Assembly (NCBI RefSeq): GCF_030506285.1
Contig: NZ_CP119422.1
Location: 3,615,001-3,679,000, forward strand
Direction: 5' to 3'
From: Catalinimonas niigatensis
GTDB lineage: Bacteria > Bacteroidota > Bacteroidia > Cytophagales > Cyclobacteriaceae
Length of the DNA: 64,000 nucleotides
The notes under the pieces are model-generated. The model worked only from the letters and a program-made list of their open reading frames with translations. It made no database searches and was not told where the DNA came from. A program made the position numbers and the translations under genes. The first letter of the stretch is position 1, and each line of letters opens with the position of its first letter. Shown here one piece after another: positions 8,067 through 17,141 of the stretch.

Positions 8067-8367
8067 TTCCCCTGTTTATGTTGAGTAATTTCTTAATGAA
8101 TTTTTGCCATAACAACACACCTCACTAAAACGCCTTCCAAATTTCAATCAGTTAAAAAGATGATATTAGTCATTTGATAGGGAAGTTAAAAAAAAGTTAT
8201 TGCGGCTACTATTGATTCTCAGGTGGTGAATTTTGTGATTCAGTTTATATTCCTTAATTTAAAATTTCACTAATAAAAGCTGTCATCAACAGGTAAAATT
8301 ATTTTTTTTTATTTCTGACTTCATAAAATGATGACATTACCTAAGCTTAAGCGCTCAGGATTTTTTA
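8067..8367. other. Divergent promoter region without a gene
   Basis: An AT-rich 301-bp spacer between the TDT gene and the molybdo-enzyme operon. It contains ATGATATTAGTCAT (8160-8173), one mismatch from the inner Crp/Fnr half-sites, but no TAnnTTTG element at the 33-34 bp spacing on either strand, so I do not call it a site. No open frame of note. Confidence 0.5.
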
Positions 8368-9453
8368 ATGCAATGGCTGTTTAAACCAATCAGTGATATG
8401 TTCAAAATATTTGCAACGTTAAACAGAAAGGCATTACTCAATGCTACCATCGCCATGATTCTGGTCATTGTGCTGGTGTATGTGGGCTCCCGCGACCTGC
8501 AAAATTTTGATGCTGCACTTATTGCTTACCTTTTCGGGACTATTTTCGCCGTGTTTGGCATTGCATATCGTTACTCAGTATGGCTACAGCGCCCTCCCAC
8601 AAGACTCTATTGGCGACGAACCTGGCAATTTGTGTTTAGTAAAAGGTTTATTCCTTATACCGGATTTGTCATCAGCCAGTTTGTCAAAAATATTCTGTTT
8701 CAGCGTTTTATTTATCCCAGAGGAAGAACCCGCTGGGTAGGGCATTTTCTGCTAGCTACTGGCTGCATGCTCGCTTTTCTGGTGACCATTCCCCTCACCT
8801 TTGGCTGGATACACTTTACGCTTAAGCCCTACACCTTAGATATCTACGAAGCGCATGTGTTTGGCTTTGCTGTTTCGGAATTTACCTTGGGCGGCTTTGT
8901 TGCTTTTAATGCTTTTCATATTCTGAATTGGTGCTCCTTATTTGTGATTATTGGTGCCATTATGATGATGCGCCGACGCTTGACCAATGGTGGGCTTATT
9001 GCTACACAATCCTTTCAGGATGACTGGCTACCGCTGATCTTACTGCTGGCAATTTCGGTTACCGGTTTGGGACTGACATTTGACTACTCTTTCATGCAGG
9101 GTAAAACTTTTGAATTTATGTCTGTGACGCATGCCATTACCGTCATTCTATTTTTAGTGTGGATTCCTTTCGGCAAATTTTTTCACATTTTTCAGCGTCC
9201 TGCTCAGTTAGGCACTAATGTGTACCGCAGAGAAGGGGCAAAACAAGGTATGGCAGTTTGCCCTCATACCGGCGAGGAGTTTGCCTCTCAACTTCATATT
9301 AATGATCTCAAAAAGGTAACTAAAGCGTTAGACTTTAATTTTGACCTGGAGGCTGGTGGTAGCCACCTTGATTACAGCCCGGAAGGAAAGAGAGCAGCAC
9401 TTGCCAAAGCACATTTGGCAGCACGTCAGCAACAAGGAAATTTTTTTGGATAA
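8368..9453 (+). CDS. NarI/DsrM-like membrane cytochrome b subunit of a molybdo-enzyme complex
   Basis: A 361-residue polytopic membrane protein with about six helices and a cytoplasmic-type tail of about 90 residues (VCPHTGEEF, then LKKVTKALDFNFDLE). Helices carry His residues suited to haem b (WVGHFLLATGC, YEAHVFGF, NAFHILNW, SVTHAITVILF) and end with the NarI/HdrE-like pattern WIPFGKFFHIFQRP. It is the first gene of a tight operon (26 bp to the catalytic subunit) and probably links the quinone pool to the Fe-S and Mo subunits. It is not a close NarI match by eye. ATG 8368 is used; ATG 8398 is an alternative. Confidence 0.6.
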   Translation: MQWLFKPISDMFKIFATLNRKALLNATIAMILVIVLVYVGSRDLQNFDAALIAYLFGTIFAVFGIAYRYSVWLQRPPTRLYWRRTWQFVFSKRFIPYTGFVISQFVKNILFQRFIYPRGRTRWVGHFLLATGCMLAFLVTIPLTFGWIHFTLKPYTLDIYEAHVFGFAVSEFTLGGFVAFNAFHILNWCSLFVIIGAIMMMRRRLTNGGLIATQSFQDDWLPLILLLAISVTGLGLTFDYSFMQGKTFEFMSVTHAITVILFLVWIPFGKFFHIFQRPAQLGTNVYRREGAKQGMAVCPHTGEEFASQLHINDLKKVTKALDFNFDLEAGGSHLDYSPEGKRAALAKAHLAARQQQGNFFG

Positions 9454-9479
9454 TACTCATGAAATAAAATTCAGCAAAT

Positions 9480-11696
9480 ATGGCAAAGCTGCCAACCTCA
9501 GTAGATAAAATCGTAGAGCATTACGGTCCCCACAAAGCCTATGCGCCCAAACAGGGTTTTCATGGACGTGAAGATCCTGACAAGCTGGTAAAAACACATT
9601 GCTGTTTTTGCGGGATGCAGTGTGGCATACAGCTAAAGGTGAAGGATAATACAGTCGTTGGATTTGAGCCCTGGATGGAGTTCCCCTTCAACGAAGGCCG
9701 CATGTGTCCCAAAGGAGTAGTCCGTTATTTGCAGAATAATCATCCCGACCGCCTGGAATCTCCTATTGAACGTGTGGAAGGAGAAGGCTTCAAACCGGTA
9801 GACTGGGAAACGGCCATGAGTAAAACAGTTTCTGAGATCAAGCGTATCCAAAGCACCTATGGTAATGATGCCTTTGCCATACTCTCAGGTGTATCGCTGA
9901 CAAATGAGCTAAGTTACATGATTGGTAAATTTGCCCGTGTAGCTCTAAAAACTGCCAACATTGACTATAACGGCCGCCTGTGCATGGTAAGTGCCGGGGC
10001 AGGAAACAAAAAAGCTTTTGGGCGGGACCGGACTTCCAACAGCTGGGCAGATCTCAAACACGCCGAGGTGATTATGATTTGCGGGTCGAATGTAAGCGAA
10101 ACTTTCCCTACGCTCATTCACTATATTTGGGAAGCCCGGGACAATGGTGCCAAACTGATCGTGGTAGACCCCAGGGAAACCCCTGTAGCCCGAACTGCAG
10201 ATCTGCACCTGTCGATACGTCCCGGTACGGACTCTGCTTTGTATGGCGCCATGTTACAGCAACTGGTAGAAAATGACTGGTTGGACCATAATTTTATTGA
10301 TAATCACACGAGCGGTTTTGAAGAAACCATTGCGGCGGTCAAAGATTATAGCCTAGAATGGGCAGAAGAAGTAACAGGTATCCCTGCCGAAAGCATCAGA
10401 CAGGCTGCTGAAATGTGGGGGAAAGCAGGCACCAGCTTTTTGATGCATGCCCGCGGTATTGAGCACCATTCCAAAGGTGTAGACAATGTGCTGGGCTGTA
10501 TCAATCTTGTGCTGGCTACCGGAAGGATAGGAAAACCCTACTGCGGTTATGGTACTATCACCGGCCAGGGTAACGGACAGGGAGGCCGTGAGCACGGGCA
10601 TAAATGTGATCAGTTGCCCGGCAATCGTGATATTACCAATCCTGAACACCGAAAATATATCGCAGGAGTATGGGGGATTGATGAAAAAGAGATGCCTGGC
10701 AAGGGGCTTACAGCTTATGAAATTGTAGAAGCCATTCACAGAGGAGAAATCAAAGGTTTGATATCCATTTGTTTTAATCCTGTGGTTTCTCTACCCAATA
10801 ACAATATGGTTCGGGAAGCTTTGGAAAAACTCGAGTTTTATGTAGCCATTGACTTTTTTCTGAACGAAACCGCCCGACATGCCGATATTGTACTGGCAGG
10901 TGCCCTGCATGAAGAAGAGGAAGGAACCGGTACTACGGCAGAAGGCCGGGTCGTAAAAATTAATGCAGCGGTATCGCCTCCCGGAAATGCCCGCACCGAT
11001 GCGTCTATCTTACAGGAACTTGCGGCACGACTGGGCGTGGGAGATAAATTTGCCTTTGAAAACAGTGAAGCCATTTTTAATGAACTAAGAGTTGCTTCCA
11101 AAGGCAGTACAGTAGACTATTATGGGATCACCTATGAGAAGATAGAAAAAAATTATGGTGTGTTTTGGCCCTGCCCCAGCCTGGATCATCCGGGTACGCC
11201 AAGACTGTGGGAAGACAAAAAATTTGAAACACCCGATGGCAAAGCACACTTCAACCCGGCTCCTTATCGCGATCCCGGAGAGCCAACAGATAAGGAATAC
11301 CCAGTGGTGCTGACTACGGGCCGGACTGTTTCGCAATACCTGAGCGGTACCCAAACCCGCCGCCTGGGCAAATTGATGGATTCATATCCTGAGCCGCTGT
11401 TGGAAATTCATCCCAGTCTGGCTCAGCAATATGGTATCAAAGAGCGCGATCTGGTAAAAGTAGTCACCAGAAGAGGAGAAGCAGAATTTCCTGCGCAGGT
11501 TGTCACTACCATTCGTGCCGACACTGTATTCATACCTTACCACTGGGGAGGCAGAAAATCAGCCAATCAGTTGACTATTGGCAACCTGGACCCTATATCA
11601 AAAATCCCTGAATATAAGGTATGCGCCTGTAAGCTGGTGCCGCTTGGACGAAAAGCACCGCCAGCATCAGAATCAGATGCTTATCAGAGCAAATAA
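9480..11696 (+). CDS. Molybdopterin oxidoreductase, NarB/NasC-like catalytic subunit (probable nitrate reductase)
   Basis: A 738-residue Mo-bisMGD enzyme. The N-terminal [4Fe-4S] site is C41-x2-C44-x3-C48 and C76 (GRMCPKG). The probable Mo ligand is Cys168 in NGRLCMVSA, as in NarB/NasC/NapA-type nitrate reductases rather than Asp as in NarG. Later motifs include [20 protein letters not shown] (cofactor loop), [20 protein letters not shown] and the C-terminal molydopterin-binding barrel ([18 protein letters not shown]). No Tat or Sec signal, so it is predicted cytoplasmic. With Fe-S, Rieske and cytochrome b partners it looks respiratory. Nitrate is the likely substrate from residues and context; formate or another oxyanion is not excluded. 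Confidence 0.75.
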   Translation: MAKLPTSVDKIVEHYGPHKAYAPKQGFHGREDPDKLVKTHCCFCGMQCGIQLKVKDNTVVGFEPWMEFPFNEGRMCPKGVVRYLQNNHPDRLESPIERVEGEGFKPVDWETAMSKTVSEIKRIQSTYGNDAFAILSGVSLTNELSYMIGKFARVALKTANIDYNGRLCMVSAGAGNKKAFGRDRTSNSWADLKHAEVIMICGSNVSETFPTLIHYIWEARDNGAKLIVVDPRETPVARTADLHLSIRPGTDSALYGAMLQQLVENDWLDHNFIDNHTSGFEETIAAVKDYSLEWAEEVTGIPAESIRQAAEMWGKAGTSFLMHARGIEHHSKGVDNVLGCINLVLATGRIGKPYCGYGTITGQGNGQGGREHGHKCDQLPGNRDITNPEHRKYIAGVWGIDEKEMPGKGLTAYEIVEAIHRGEIKGLISICFNPVVSLPNNNMVREALEKLEFYVAIDFFLNETARHADIVLAGALHEEEEGTGTTAEGRVVKINAAVSPPGNARTDASILQELAARLGVGDKFAFENSEAIFNELRVASKGSTVDYYGITYEKIEKNYGVFWPCPSLDHPGTPRLWEDKKFETPDGKAHFNPAPYRDPGEPTDKEYPVVLTTGRTVSQYLSGTQTRRLGKLMDSYPEPLLEIHPSLAQQYGIKERDLVKVVTRRGEAEFPAQVVTTIRADTVFIPYHWGGRKSANQLTIGNLDPISKIPEYKVCACKLVPLGRKAPPASESDAYQSK

Positions 11697-11731
11697 TTTA
11701 TTTTTTAATCCTAAATCCAAAAAGGAGACTT

Positions 11732-12307
11732 ATGGCAGAACCAGAGAAGAACTTTCAACCCGACATGGAATTTTTTGTGGATATGCAACGCTGTATTGGT
11801 TGCCGTGCCTGCGAGGCGGCCTGTGCCGAATGCGAAACAAACGGGCAGGAAACCATGATCCATGTAAACTATGTAGACAGGGCACATTCTGCTCAAACTA
11901 CCGTACAGGTGTGCATGCATTGCGAAGATCCCGCTTGTGCCAATGTATGTCCGGCTGATGCCATTGCAAAAGATAGTAATGGCGTAGTCCATTCAGCCAA
12001 CACATCCCGCTGTATTGGTTGCTCCAACTGCGTTCTGGCCTGTCCCTTTGGTGTGCCAAAGAAGATGGAAGAAGCCGAGCTCATGATGAAGTGTAATCTT
12101 TGTTACGACCGAACCAGTGTCGGTAAAAAACCCATGTGTGCCACTGTCTGTCCTAGTGGTGCTTTATATTTCGGAACCCGGGAAGAGATGCGTAAAATGC
12201 GTCCGAATAGTGATCCGGTCAATACTTTTAAGTTTGGTGCGCAAACAGTTAATACTAAAGTGAACGTAATGATGCCTAAAGGAAGTACGGAACTAAGAGT
12301 ACATTAA
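11732..12307 (+). CDS. Four-cluster ferredoxin-type electron-transfer subunit (NrfC/DmsB-like)
   Basis: A 191-residue protein with four Cys groups: [38 protein letters not shown] and [10 protein letters not shown]...MCATVC. This is the classic arrangement for four Fe-S clusters in DmsB, NrfC and HybA-type subunits. No signal peptide. It lies 35 bp after the catalytic gene and should pass electrons between it and the membrane or Rieske subunit. The ending ([10 protein letters not shown]) is short and unremarkable. Confidence 0.88.
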   Translation: MAEPEKNFQPDMEFFVDMQRCIGCRACEAACAECETNGQETMIHVNYVDRAHSAQTTVQVCMHCEDPACANVCPADAIAKDSNGVVHSANTSRCIGCSNCVLACPFGVPKKMEEAELMMKCNLCYDRTSVGKKPMCATVCPSGALYFGTREEMRKMRPNSDPVNTFKFGAQTVNTKVNVMMPKGSTELRVH

Positions 12308-12325
12308 TTAACAGAGGATTCTATC

Positions 12326-12844
12326 ATGGCATACGAACCAAAAGAAGAAAATCCACCCAACTGGAAGCGAGACTTTCCCATCCGGCAGGATGAAGCAACC
12401 CATATTTCACGCCGTGAATTTGCCAAGTTCCTTTGCCTGCTTTCCGGAGGGCTGGCGCTGGGTAATGGCTATGTGGTACTAAGTTCCTTTGCCTTCCCGG
12501 ATAAGGAGTTGGAAGGGGAACATTTTGTATGCAACACATCTGATGTGCCGGTTGGCGGCATGACGATGTTTGCTATTCAAGGCACCAGAGAAATTCCCTA
12601 TATCTTAATCCATTTATCAGAGGGAGAATGGCGTGCTTTTGAACAAAAGTGCACGCATCTTTCCTGCGCAGTGGTGTATCGCGATGAGGTAAAAAAAATT
12701 GAATGCCCCTGCCACAACGGATGGTTTAGTGCCGATACCGGAGAAGTATTGCAAGGTCCTCCTCCCCGCAGCCTGCCACAGTTAAGTGTGGTAGTGCGGG
12801 ATGAAAAAGTGTATGTCACTGCTTTTAATGATACTGTAAGCTGA
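12326..12844 (+). CDS. Rieske [2Fe-2S] protein of the molybdo-enzyme operon
   Basis: A 172-residue protein with a twin-Arg-like N-terminus (SRREFAKFLCLLSGG) leading into one hydrophobic helix, as in Tat-exported, membrane-anchored Rieske proteins. The Rieske motifs are complete: C109-T-H111-L-S-C114 and C127-P-C129-H130, giving two Cys and two His ligands plus the disulfide pair. The cluster domain is predicted outside the membrane while the Mo subunit lacks a signal, so the complex may span the membrane. There is no cytochrome bc1-type b or c1 gene beside it. It lies 18 bp after the ferredoxin gene. Confidence 0.85.
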   Translation: MAYEPKEENPPNWKRDFPIRQDEATHISRREFAKFLCLLSGGLALGNGYVVLSSFAFPDKELEGEHFVCNTSDVPVGGMTMFAIQGTREIPYILIHLSEGEWRAFEQKCTHLSCAVVYRDEVKKIECPCHNGWFSADTGEVLQGPPPRSLPQLSVVVRDEKVYVTAFNDTVS

Positions 12845-12856
12845 TCCAGGAAAATT

Positions 12857-13135
12857 ATGAGTGATTTTAGAGAAGCCCAAGATCAGGCGCACCCTAATAA
12901 AACCAATACCCTCATGCTGGGTATCATCATGCTGTTAATCGGTATTCTGAGCATTCAGATATGGCTGCTTTACAGTGCCCTTAACAATGCCCTGGATGAA
13001 AACGAAGACATCGCTATCGCTGCTTTTGTTGGTTCTCTGATCCTCTTTTTTACCGGTTTGTGGCTACTCAAATATCTGCCTGATACCAGAAGAAGGGTCA
13101 ATGAAGAAGAACAGACTGGAAGTAAATACCAATAG
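12857..13135 (+). CDS. Small two-helix membrane protein (possibly DUF6755-like)
   Basis: A 92-residue protein with two hydrophobic helices (TLMLGIIMLLIGILSIQIW and IAAFVGSLILFFTGLWLL) joined by an acidic loop, and a charged C-terminus. It is the last gene of the molybdo-enzyme operon, 12 bp after the Rieske gene. It probably helps assemble or anchor the complex. The DUF name is from memory and not certain. Confidence 0.6.
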   Translation: MSDFREAQDQAHPNKTNTLMLGIIMLLIGILSIQIWLLYSALNNALDENEDIAIAAFVGSLILFFTGLWLLKYLPDTRRRVNEEEQTGSKYQ

Positions 13136-13180
13136 ATAGTAAGCAAACCTTGTACGGCAAACAGTTAAGAGCAAAAACAT

Positions 13181-13576
13181 TTAACTCAAGTTTCCAGAGG
13201 TGCCAATCGTGAGAAGAAAAGCAGTCTCTTCTATGGCCTCTACACTATGCCGAATATGCGGTTGCAGCGTAAGCATTTCCCCTTTGTTGAGCACCTGTGA
13301 TTCTTTTTCTGTGGAGAATTTTAGCTGACCTTCAATAACTTGTACGCTAATAGGGCCATTGGCCTGATGTGTTTTGATTTCCGTTCCGGCTTTCATCGTA
13401 TTCAGCACGATACGCATGGCATCTGCTTTATAAAGCGTTTTGGCACTGCGGCCACTTTTTTCCCAGCTTCCTTCCTGCTTCATCTGCTGAATTAAAGACG
13501 GAAAATTATATGTAAGCAGAGGACTATTAGGTTGATCAGATGATTCCTGATTACTATTTTGGACTTCTCTTTTCAT
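13181..13576 (-). CDS. Cupin-domain protein
   Basis: A 131-residue single cupin: MKAGTEIKTHQANGPISVQVIEG forms the first motif and LQPHIRHSVEAIEETAFLLTIG the second. His residues at both motifs can bind a metal, although the first is reduced to one His (KTHQ) where cupins often have HxH. It lies between the molybdo-enzyme operon (convergent) and the flavohemoglobin gene (same strand, upstream). A role in stress sensing or in binding a small molecule is possible; nothing specific can be assigned. Confidence 0.75.
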   Translation of the reverse strand: MKREVQNSNQESSDQPNSPLLTYNFPSLIQQMKQEGSWEKSGRSAKTLYKADAMRIVLNTMKAGTEIKTHQANGPISVQVIEGQLKFSTEKESQVLNKGEMLTLQPHIRHSVEAIEETAFLLTIGTSGNLS

Positions 13577-13633
13577 GAGGGTTATCTTTAAATAAGATTA
13601 AGAATTGAAAACAAATGGCTAAAGATATGTTAA

Positions 13634-13672
13634 ACATTCCGACATAAAGAAATTGACTTTATGTCGGAATGT
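13634..13672. terminator. Perfect 16-bp inverted repeat between hmp and the cupin gene
   Basis: ACATTCCGACATAAAG (13634-13649) pairs perfectly with CTTTATGTCGGAATGT (13657-13672) across a 7-nt loop, 41 bp downstream of the hmp stop codon and upstream of the cupin start. It most likely terminates hmp. There is no clear T-run on the minus strand, so an operator for the cupin gene is the alternative. Confidence 0.55.
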
Positions 13673-13713
13673 ATTCATAAGCTGATCGAGATCAAATGAT
13701 AGATATTTCATTT

Positions 13714-14943
13714 TTACTCAGTAATCTCAGCAGAAGGACCAAAGAACTCAAAATGTATGCGTTTCTCAGGTACTCCCCATGCTGTGAGCGAATGATACAG
13801 ATTTTTCATGAAGGCTTTTGGTCCGCAGAAATAAAAGTCAGCTTCCTTGCCAGGCAGCAATTGCTGAATCAGATCAAGACTGATCAAACCCTTTGCATCA
13901 TAGTCTTTTCCCAGCACATCTTTAGGACCGGGTCTTTCATAGCAGATGTACGTATGGATATGTCCATGCTGCTTTTCAAGGCTCTTAATATGCTCCTTAA
14001 ACGCATGTTCTTTTCCATTTCTTGTGCCGTGAATATACCATACAGGACGATTTGCTCCTTCTGTAACCAATGTATTCAACATACTCATCAATGGAGTCTG
14101 CCCTACTCCGCCACTGATCAGTACTACCGGCAAAGAAGTCTCTGTATTCAGGAAGAAGTTTCCGGTGGGTATGTGGACAGGCACTACTGAGCCTTCCTGT
14201 AGATGGTCATGAAAATAGTTGGAGGCTACGCCCATTGGAAATTCCTCAGGATCAATCGCTCCAGGCTCCCGTTTGATACTGACTCTGTAGTAATCTTTAT
14301 CCGCTGCATCTGACAAACTGTAGTTGCGCAATACGGTATGATCAAGACCAGGAATCTTCAGTTTGAAGGTAATGTATTGTCCTGGCTTGAAACCAGCAAT
14401 CGCTTTGCCATCTTCGGGTGTAAGGTAAAAGGAAGTAACCATACTGCTTTCCTTCACTTTGCGGCTGATGACAAAATTACGGAAGCCTTCCCAACCTCCT
14501 TTTTGCGTAGCGCCATCATGGTAGATTTTTTTCTCCCGATTAATAAATACATTAGCAAGAAACTGATAAGCTTCCCCCCAGGCTTCTATGACCTCATCCG
14601 TAGCAGCATCGCCCAGTACATCTTCTATGGCTTGCAGCAGATACTTACCTACAACAGGATATTGTTCAGGACGAATCTCGAGTCCCACATGCTTCTGGGC
14701 AACACGCTCCACCAAAGGTGTTAAGGCTTCGGGATTTTCTACATGTAAAGCATACTGGTAAATGGCATCTGCCAGACTTCTTGCCTGCATACCAGTAGCC
14801 TGATGGCTCATGTTGAAAACATTTTTTAACTCTGGATGATGTTTAAAAAGTAAGCTATACATTCTGTCGGTGATGGCAGGGCCATGCGCTTTAAGTGCAG
14901 GGGTAGTCGCTTTGATGATTTGAACCGTGCTGGTAGATAGCAT
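13714..14943 (-). CDS. hmp: Flavohemoglobin, NO dioxygenase
   Basis: A 409-residue NO-detoxifying enzyme (NO + O2 + NAD(P)H to nitrate). The globin domain (about 1-140) has the proximal His in AQKHVGLEI. The FAD domain has RNYSLSD. The NAD domain has SGGVGQTPLMSML and ends with FCGPKAFM...FEFFGP. The length is normal for Hmp. It is transcribed toward the cupin gene and away from the Rrf2 gene, with a predicted Rrf2 operator 31-49 bp upstream that overlaps a -7 element, so NO-relieved repression is likely. Confidence 0.95.
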   Translation of the reverse strand: MLSTSTVQIIKATTPALKAHGPAITDRMYSLLFKHHPELKNVFNMSHQATGMQARSLADAIYQYALHVENPEALTPLVERVAQKHVGLEIRPEQYPVVGKYLLQAIEDVLGDAATDEVIEAWGEAYQFLANVFINREKKIYHDGATQKGGWEGFRNFVISRKVKESSMVTSFYLTPEDGKAIAGFKPGQYITFKLKIPGLDHTVLRNYSLSDAADKDYYRVSIKREPGAIDPEEFPMGVASNYFHDHLQEGSVVPVHIPTGNFFLNTETSLPVVLISGGVGQTPLMSMLNTLVTEGANRPVWYIHGTRNGKEHAFKEHIKSLEKQHGHIHTYICYERPGPKDVLGKDYDAKGLISLDLIQQLLPGKEADFYFCGPKAFMKNLYHSLTAWGVPEKRIHFEFFGPSAEITE

Positions 14944-14973
14944 AATGATGCTGTTTTTAAATTAAAAATATAA

Positions 14974-14992
14974 AAAGGTATTTTTATCCTTT
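14974..14992 (-). promoter_or_regulatory. Predicted Rrf2 (NsrR-like) operator at hmp
   Basis: AAAGGTATTTTTATCCTTT, an inverted repeat with 5-bp arms. It is closely related to the sites at 15093 and 17142 (shared frame AAAGrnntnTTTATCyTT). On the minus strand it covers TACCTTTT, a plausible -7 element for hmp, with a TTG about 21 bp upstream. Confidence 0.55.
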
Positions 14993-15092
14993 ATTACCCC
15001 TCAACGTATAAAAAAGTTTCAAATACTGTAGCATATTTACCTTCCTATGGAATATAATTACTACCGCACTGAAATTTATACTCTGTCTAATA

Positions 15093-15110
15093 AAAGACAT
15101 ATTTATCTTT
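15093..15110 (+). promoter_or_regulatory. Predicted Rrf2 autoregulatory operator
   Basis: AAAGACATATTTATCTTT, arms AAAGA and TCTTT with an 8-bp spacer, 68 bp upstream of the rrf2 start. It differs from the 17142 site at only two positions. T-rich -7-like elements (TATCTTTT, TATCTTTA) overlap or follow it. Confidence 0.55.
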
Positions 15111-15177
15111 TTATCTTAAATATTCCTCTTTATCTTTACTTTCGCAGCTCATTTGTAAATCAGAAAAATTTCTCCTT

Positions 15178-15621
15178 ATGTTCTCCAAAGCTTGTGAATA
15201 CGGCATCAGGGCGGTTATCTACATTTGGTCTCAAAGCAAGAATGGGAAAAAGACCGGTATCAAGGATATTTGCAAGGAAATAGATGCTCCCGAATTCTTT
15301 ACAGCCAAGGTTTTGCAAATGCTGAGCCGACTGCACTTGATCAGTTCCACCAAAGGACCCAACGGGGGCTTCTTTATGGATGAAGATCAGGAGAATATCA
15401 GGCTCATTGATATTGTGACTGCCATAGATGGGGATCAGCTTTTTACAGGTTGCGGTTTAGGCTTAAAAGTCTGTTCCGAAAGCAATCCCTGCCCTATCCA
15501 TGATTCTTTCAAATCCATCAGAGATCAGATCAGGGAAATGTTGAGCCAGACTACCGTCCGTGTGCTGGCTGATGATTTGGATAGCGGTAAGGTCTTCTTA
15601 AAGCGAATGGTTATAAAATGA
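15178..15621 (+). CDS. Rrf2-family regulator, NsrR-like
   Basis: A 147-residue winged-helix Rrf2 protein. The N-terminus MFSKACEYGIRAVIYI and the recognition region APEFFTAKVLQMLSRLHLI, SSTKGPNGGF are typical. Three Cys, C92, C99 and C105 (GCGLGLKVCSESNPCP), are spaced like the [4Fe-4S] ligands of NsrR. It is divergent from hmp and followed 38 bp later by a hemerythrin gene. I infer an NO-sensing repressor acting on hmp, itself and the PA14-cytochrome gene via the shared inverted repeat. IscR-like control cannot be excluded from sequence alone. Confidence 0.85.
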   Translation: MFSKACEYGIRAVIYIWSQSKNGKKTGIKDICKEIDAPEFFTAKVLQMLSRLHLISSTKGPNGGFFMDEDQENIRLIDIVTAIDGDQLFTGCGLGLKVCSESNPCPIHDSFKSIRDQIREMLSQTTVRVLADDLDSGKVFLKRMVIK

Positions 15622-15658
15622 TTTTCAACTCATTTTTTAACGAACAATTTCAACTACA

Positions 15659-16120
15659 ATGGAAACGAAACCTATCAAAAGAAATATAGACCTACAGCCC
15701 ATCAGCCGTGACCACCATCACAGTCTGCTTTTATGCTGGAAAATCAGAAAAGGTTTGCGTAAACAGGTGGAGGTAGAGCGCATAAAAAAATATGCAGACT
15801 GGTTTTTTGAAAATCATATACAGCCTCATTTTGAAATAGAAGAAACCTATGTTTTTCCTATTCTTGGAGATGATAACGAGCGGGTAAAGAAAGCCCTTTC
15901 AGAGCATAGAAGGCTGAAAAGATTGTTTGAGGACAAGGATGAACTAGAAAAATCATTGAGTCGTATAGAAGAAGAACTGGAAGCCCATATCCGCTTTGAA
16001 GAACGAAGCCTGTTCAATGAAATTCAGGAAGTAGCTACTGAAGAACAATTGAAACAGGTAAGTACTCACCATCACGACAGCAAGTTTCAGGAGAATACAG
16101 AGGATGAGTTTTGGAAATGA
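15659..16120 (+). CDS. Hemerythrin-domain protein
   Basis: A 153-residue single-domain hemerythrin with all expected iron-ligand motifs: SRDHHHSLLL, HIQPHFEIEETYVFP, SEHRRLK and HIRFEERSLF. It is unrelated in detail to the RIC proteins and lacks ScdA_N. It probably shares a transcript with rrf2 (38-bp gap), suggesting di-iron binding of O2 or NO, or iron buffering during nitrosative stress. It ends convergent with the PA14-cytochrome gene. Confidence 0.88.
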   Translation: METKPIKRNIDLQPISRDHHHSLLLCWKIRKGLRKQVEVERIKKYADWFFENHIQPHFEIEETYVFPILGDDNERVKKALSEHRRLKRLFEDKDELEKSLSRIEEELEAHIRFEERSLFNEIQEVATEEQLKQVSTHHHDSKFQENTEDEFWK

Positions 16121-16160
16121 AAGGCATATGTCTGATGCCTGAACAAAGTATACCTTCTTC

Positions 16161-17102
16161 TTATGCGGGAGCGGATTGCTCTTCTTGGAGCGAAAATACT
16201 TCTTCAGGAATTACCCGGTAATATTCATCTTCCGGAGTAATCCATTGTAATGACAGGAGATTTTGTTTCTCTGCCATGAGGTATTCTATAGTAATCGCAT
16301 GATTTCCAGCCTCAAGATCAACTACGATTTCGTTGTCGTCACTTCTTTCATTGATGATTTTATTTCCGTTGAGGAAAATCCTTCCTTTTCCCGACTTCAT
16401 CAGTTTGAAGAAATACTTTCCCTTTTTACTGGTATGGATAAAGCCTGTGGCACGAATCAGGAAATTTCCCTGCAAGGGTAGAAAATCATCATTTCTGGTA
16501 AAGTGTATCCCTTTGGCCACGCCTTCATGCATTGGGGACAATTTTGCATAATCTTCCGGAAAGTCATCCATATATTTTCCGGCTTGTTCAGTAGAATAAG
16601 CACTTATTTTCAACCCCTTTTCTGCATTTTCATGATACTGTTTCTCCTGAAAAACTTCAGACATCGCTATTCCGGGAGTATGTAAAAGTGGATTTTTATT
16701 CACTATAGAGTCATTCAAAGAAAAGATCCACCGGATGATTTTTTTAGCGTCTTCTTTTTTTAAAAAAGGGTGTTTAGTCATTTGTTCACTCCCCCACATG
16801 CCACCGCCTCCTTCTATCACTTTATTGGCCAACCTGCTGACAGTAGTAAAATCCGCATCGTATTTTTGGGAGATCTGTACATAAGAAGGGCCTACTGATT
16901 TATCTTCAATGTTGTGACAGTTCAGACAGTCATCATTTCTGATAAAGCTCAGTGCACTTTTCTCCTTCTTCTTTGTCTCTTTCTGAAATTCTTTTTTTTC
17001 GTTGCAGGCGGGCAGCAGGCTGACCAGAAAAATACTTCCTGGAAAAAACAGCATCCATATCAATTTCATTGGCTTATTCACTACAGCGTTTACATGGTTC
17101 AT
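16161..17102 (-). CDS. Cytochrome c fused to a PA14 domain, lipoprotein
   Basis: A lipoprotein of about 313 residues: signal MKLIWMLFFPGSIFLVSLLPAC in part (LVSLLPAC lipobox), a Lys/Glu linker, then a c551/c552-type cytochrome domain (DDCLNCHNIEDKSVGPSY...GMWGSEQMTKHP) and a C-terminal PA14-like beta domain (GNFLIRATGFIHTSKKGKYFF...GRIFLNGNKII...AGNHAITIEYL). PA14 domains usually bind sugars or mediate surface contacts. It carries a predicted Rrf2 operator 40-57 bp upstream, tying it to nitrosative stress. The open frame begins at TTG 17105; ATG 17102 or the more compact ATG 17069 is likely. Confidence 0.75.
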   Translation of the reverse strand: MNHVNAVVNKPMKLIWMLFFPGSIFLVSLLPACNEKKEFQKETKKKEKSALSFIRNDDCLNCHNIEDKSVGPSYVQISQKYDADFTTVSRLANKVIEGGGGMWGSEQMTKHPFLKKEDAKKIIRWIFSLNDSIVNKNPLLHTPGIAMSEVFQEKQYHENAEKGLKISAYSTEQAGKYMDDFPEDYAKLSPMHEGVAKGIHFTRNDDFLPLQGNFLIRATGFIHTSKKGKYFFKLMKSGKGRIFLNGNKIINERSDDNEIVVDLEAGNHAITIEYLMAEKQNLLSLQWITPEDEYYRVIPEEVFSLQEEQSAPA

Positions 17103-17141
17103 CAAACTTCCAGATAGGAAATTATTTTTCTCTAAAGATAC

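Noticed and set aside
8160-8173. ATGATATTAGTCAT, near-match to the Crp/Fnr site in the divergent TDT / Mo-enzyme promoter region
   Set aside because: One mismatch in the inner half-site and no TAnnTTTG element at the 33-34 bp spacing on either strand, unlike the five accepted sites.
9633-11354. Several minus-strand open frames inside the Mo-enzyme gene
   Set aside because: Shadows of a well-supported gene on the opposite strand.
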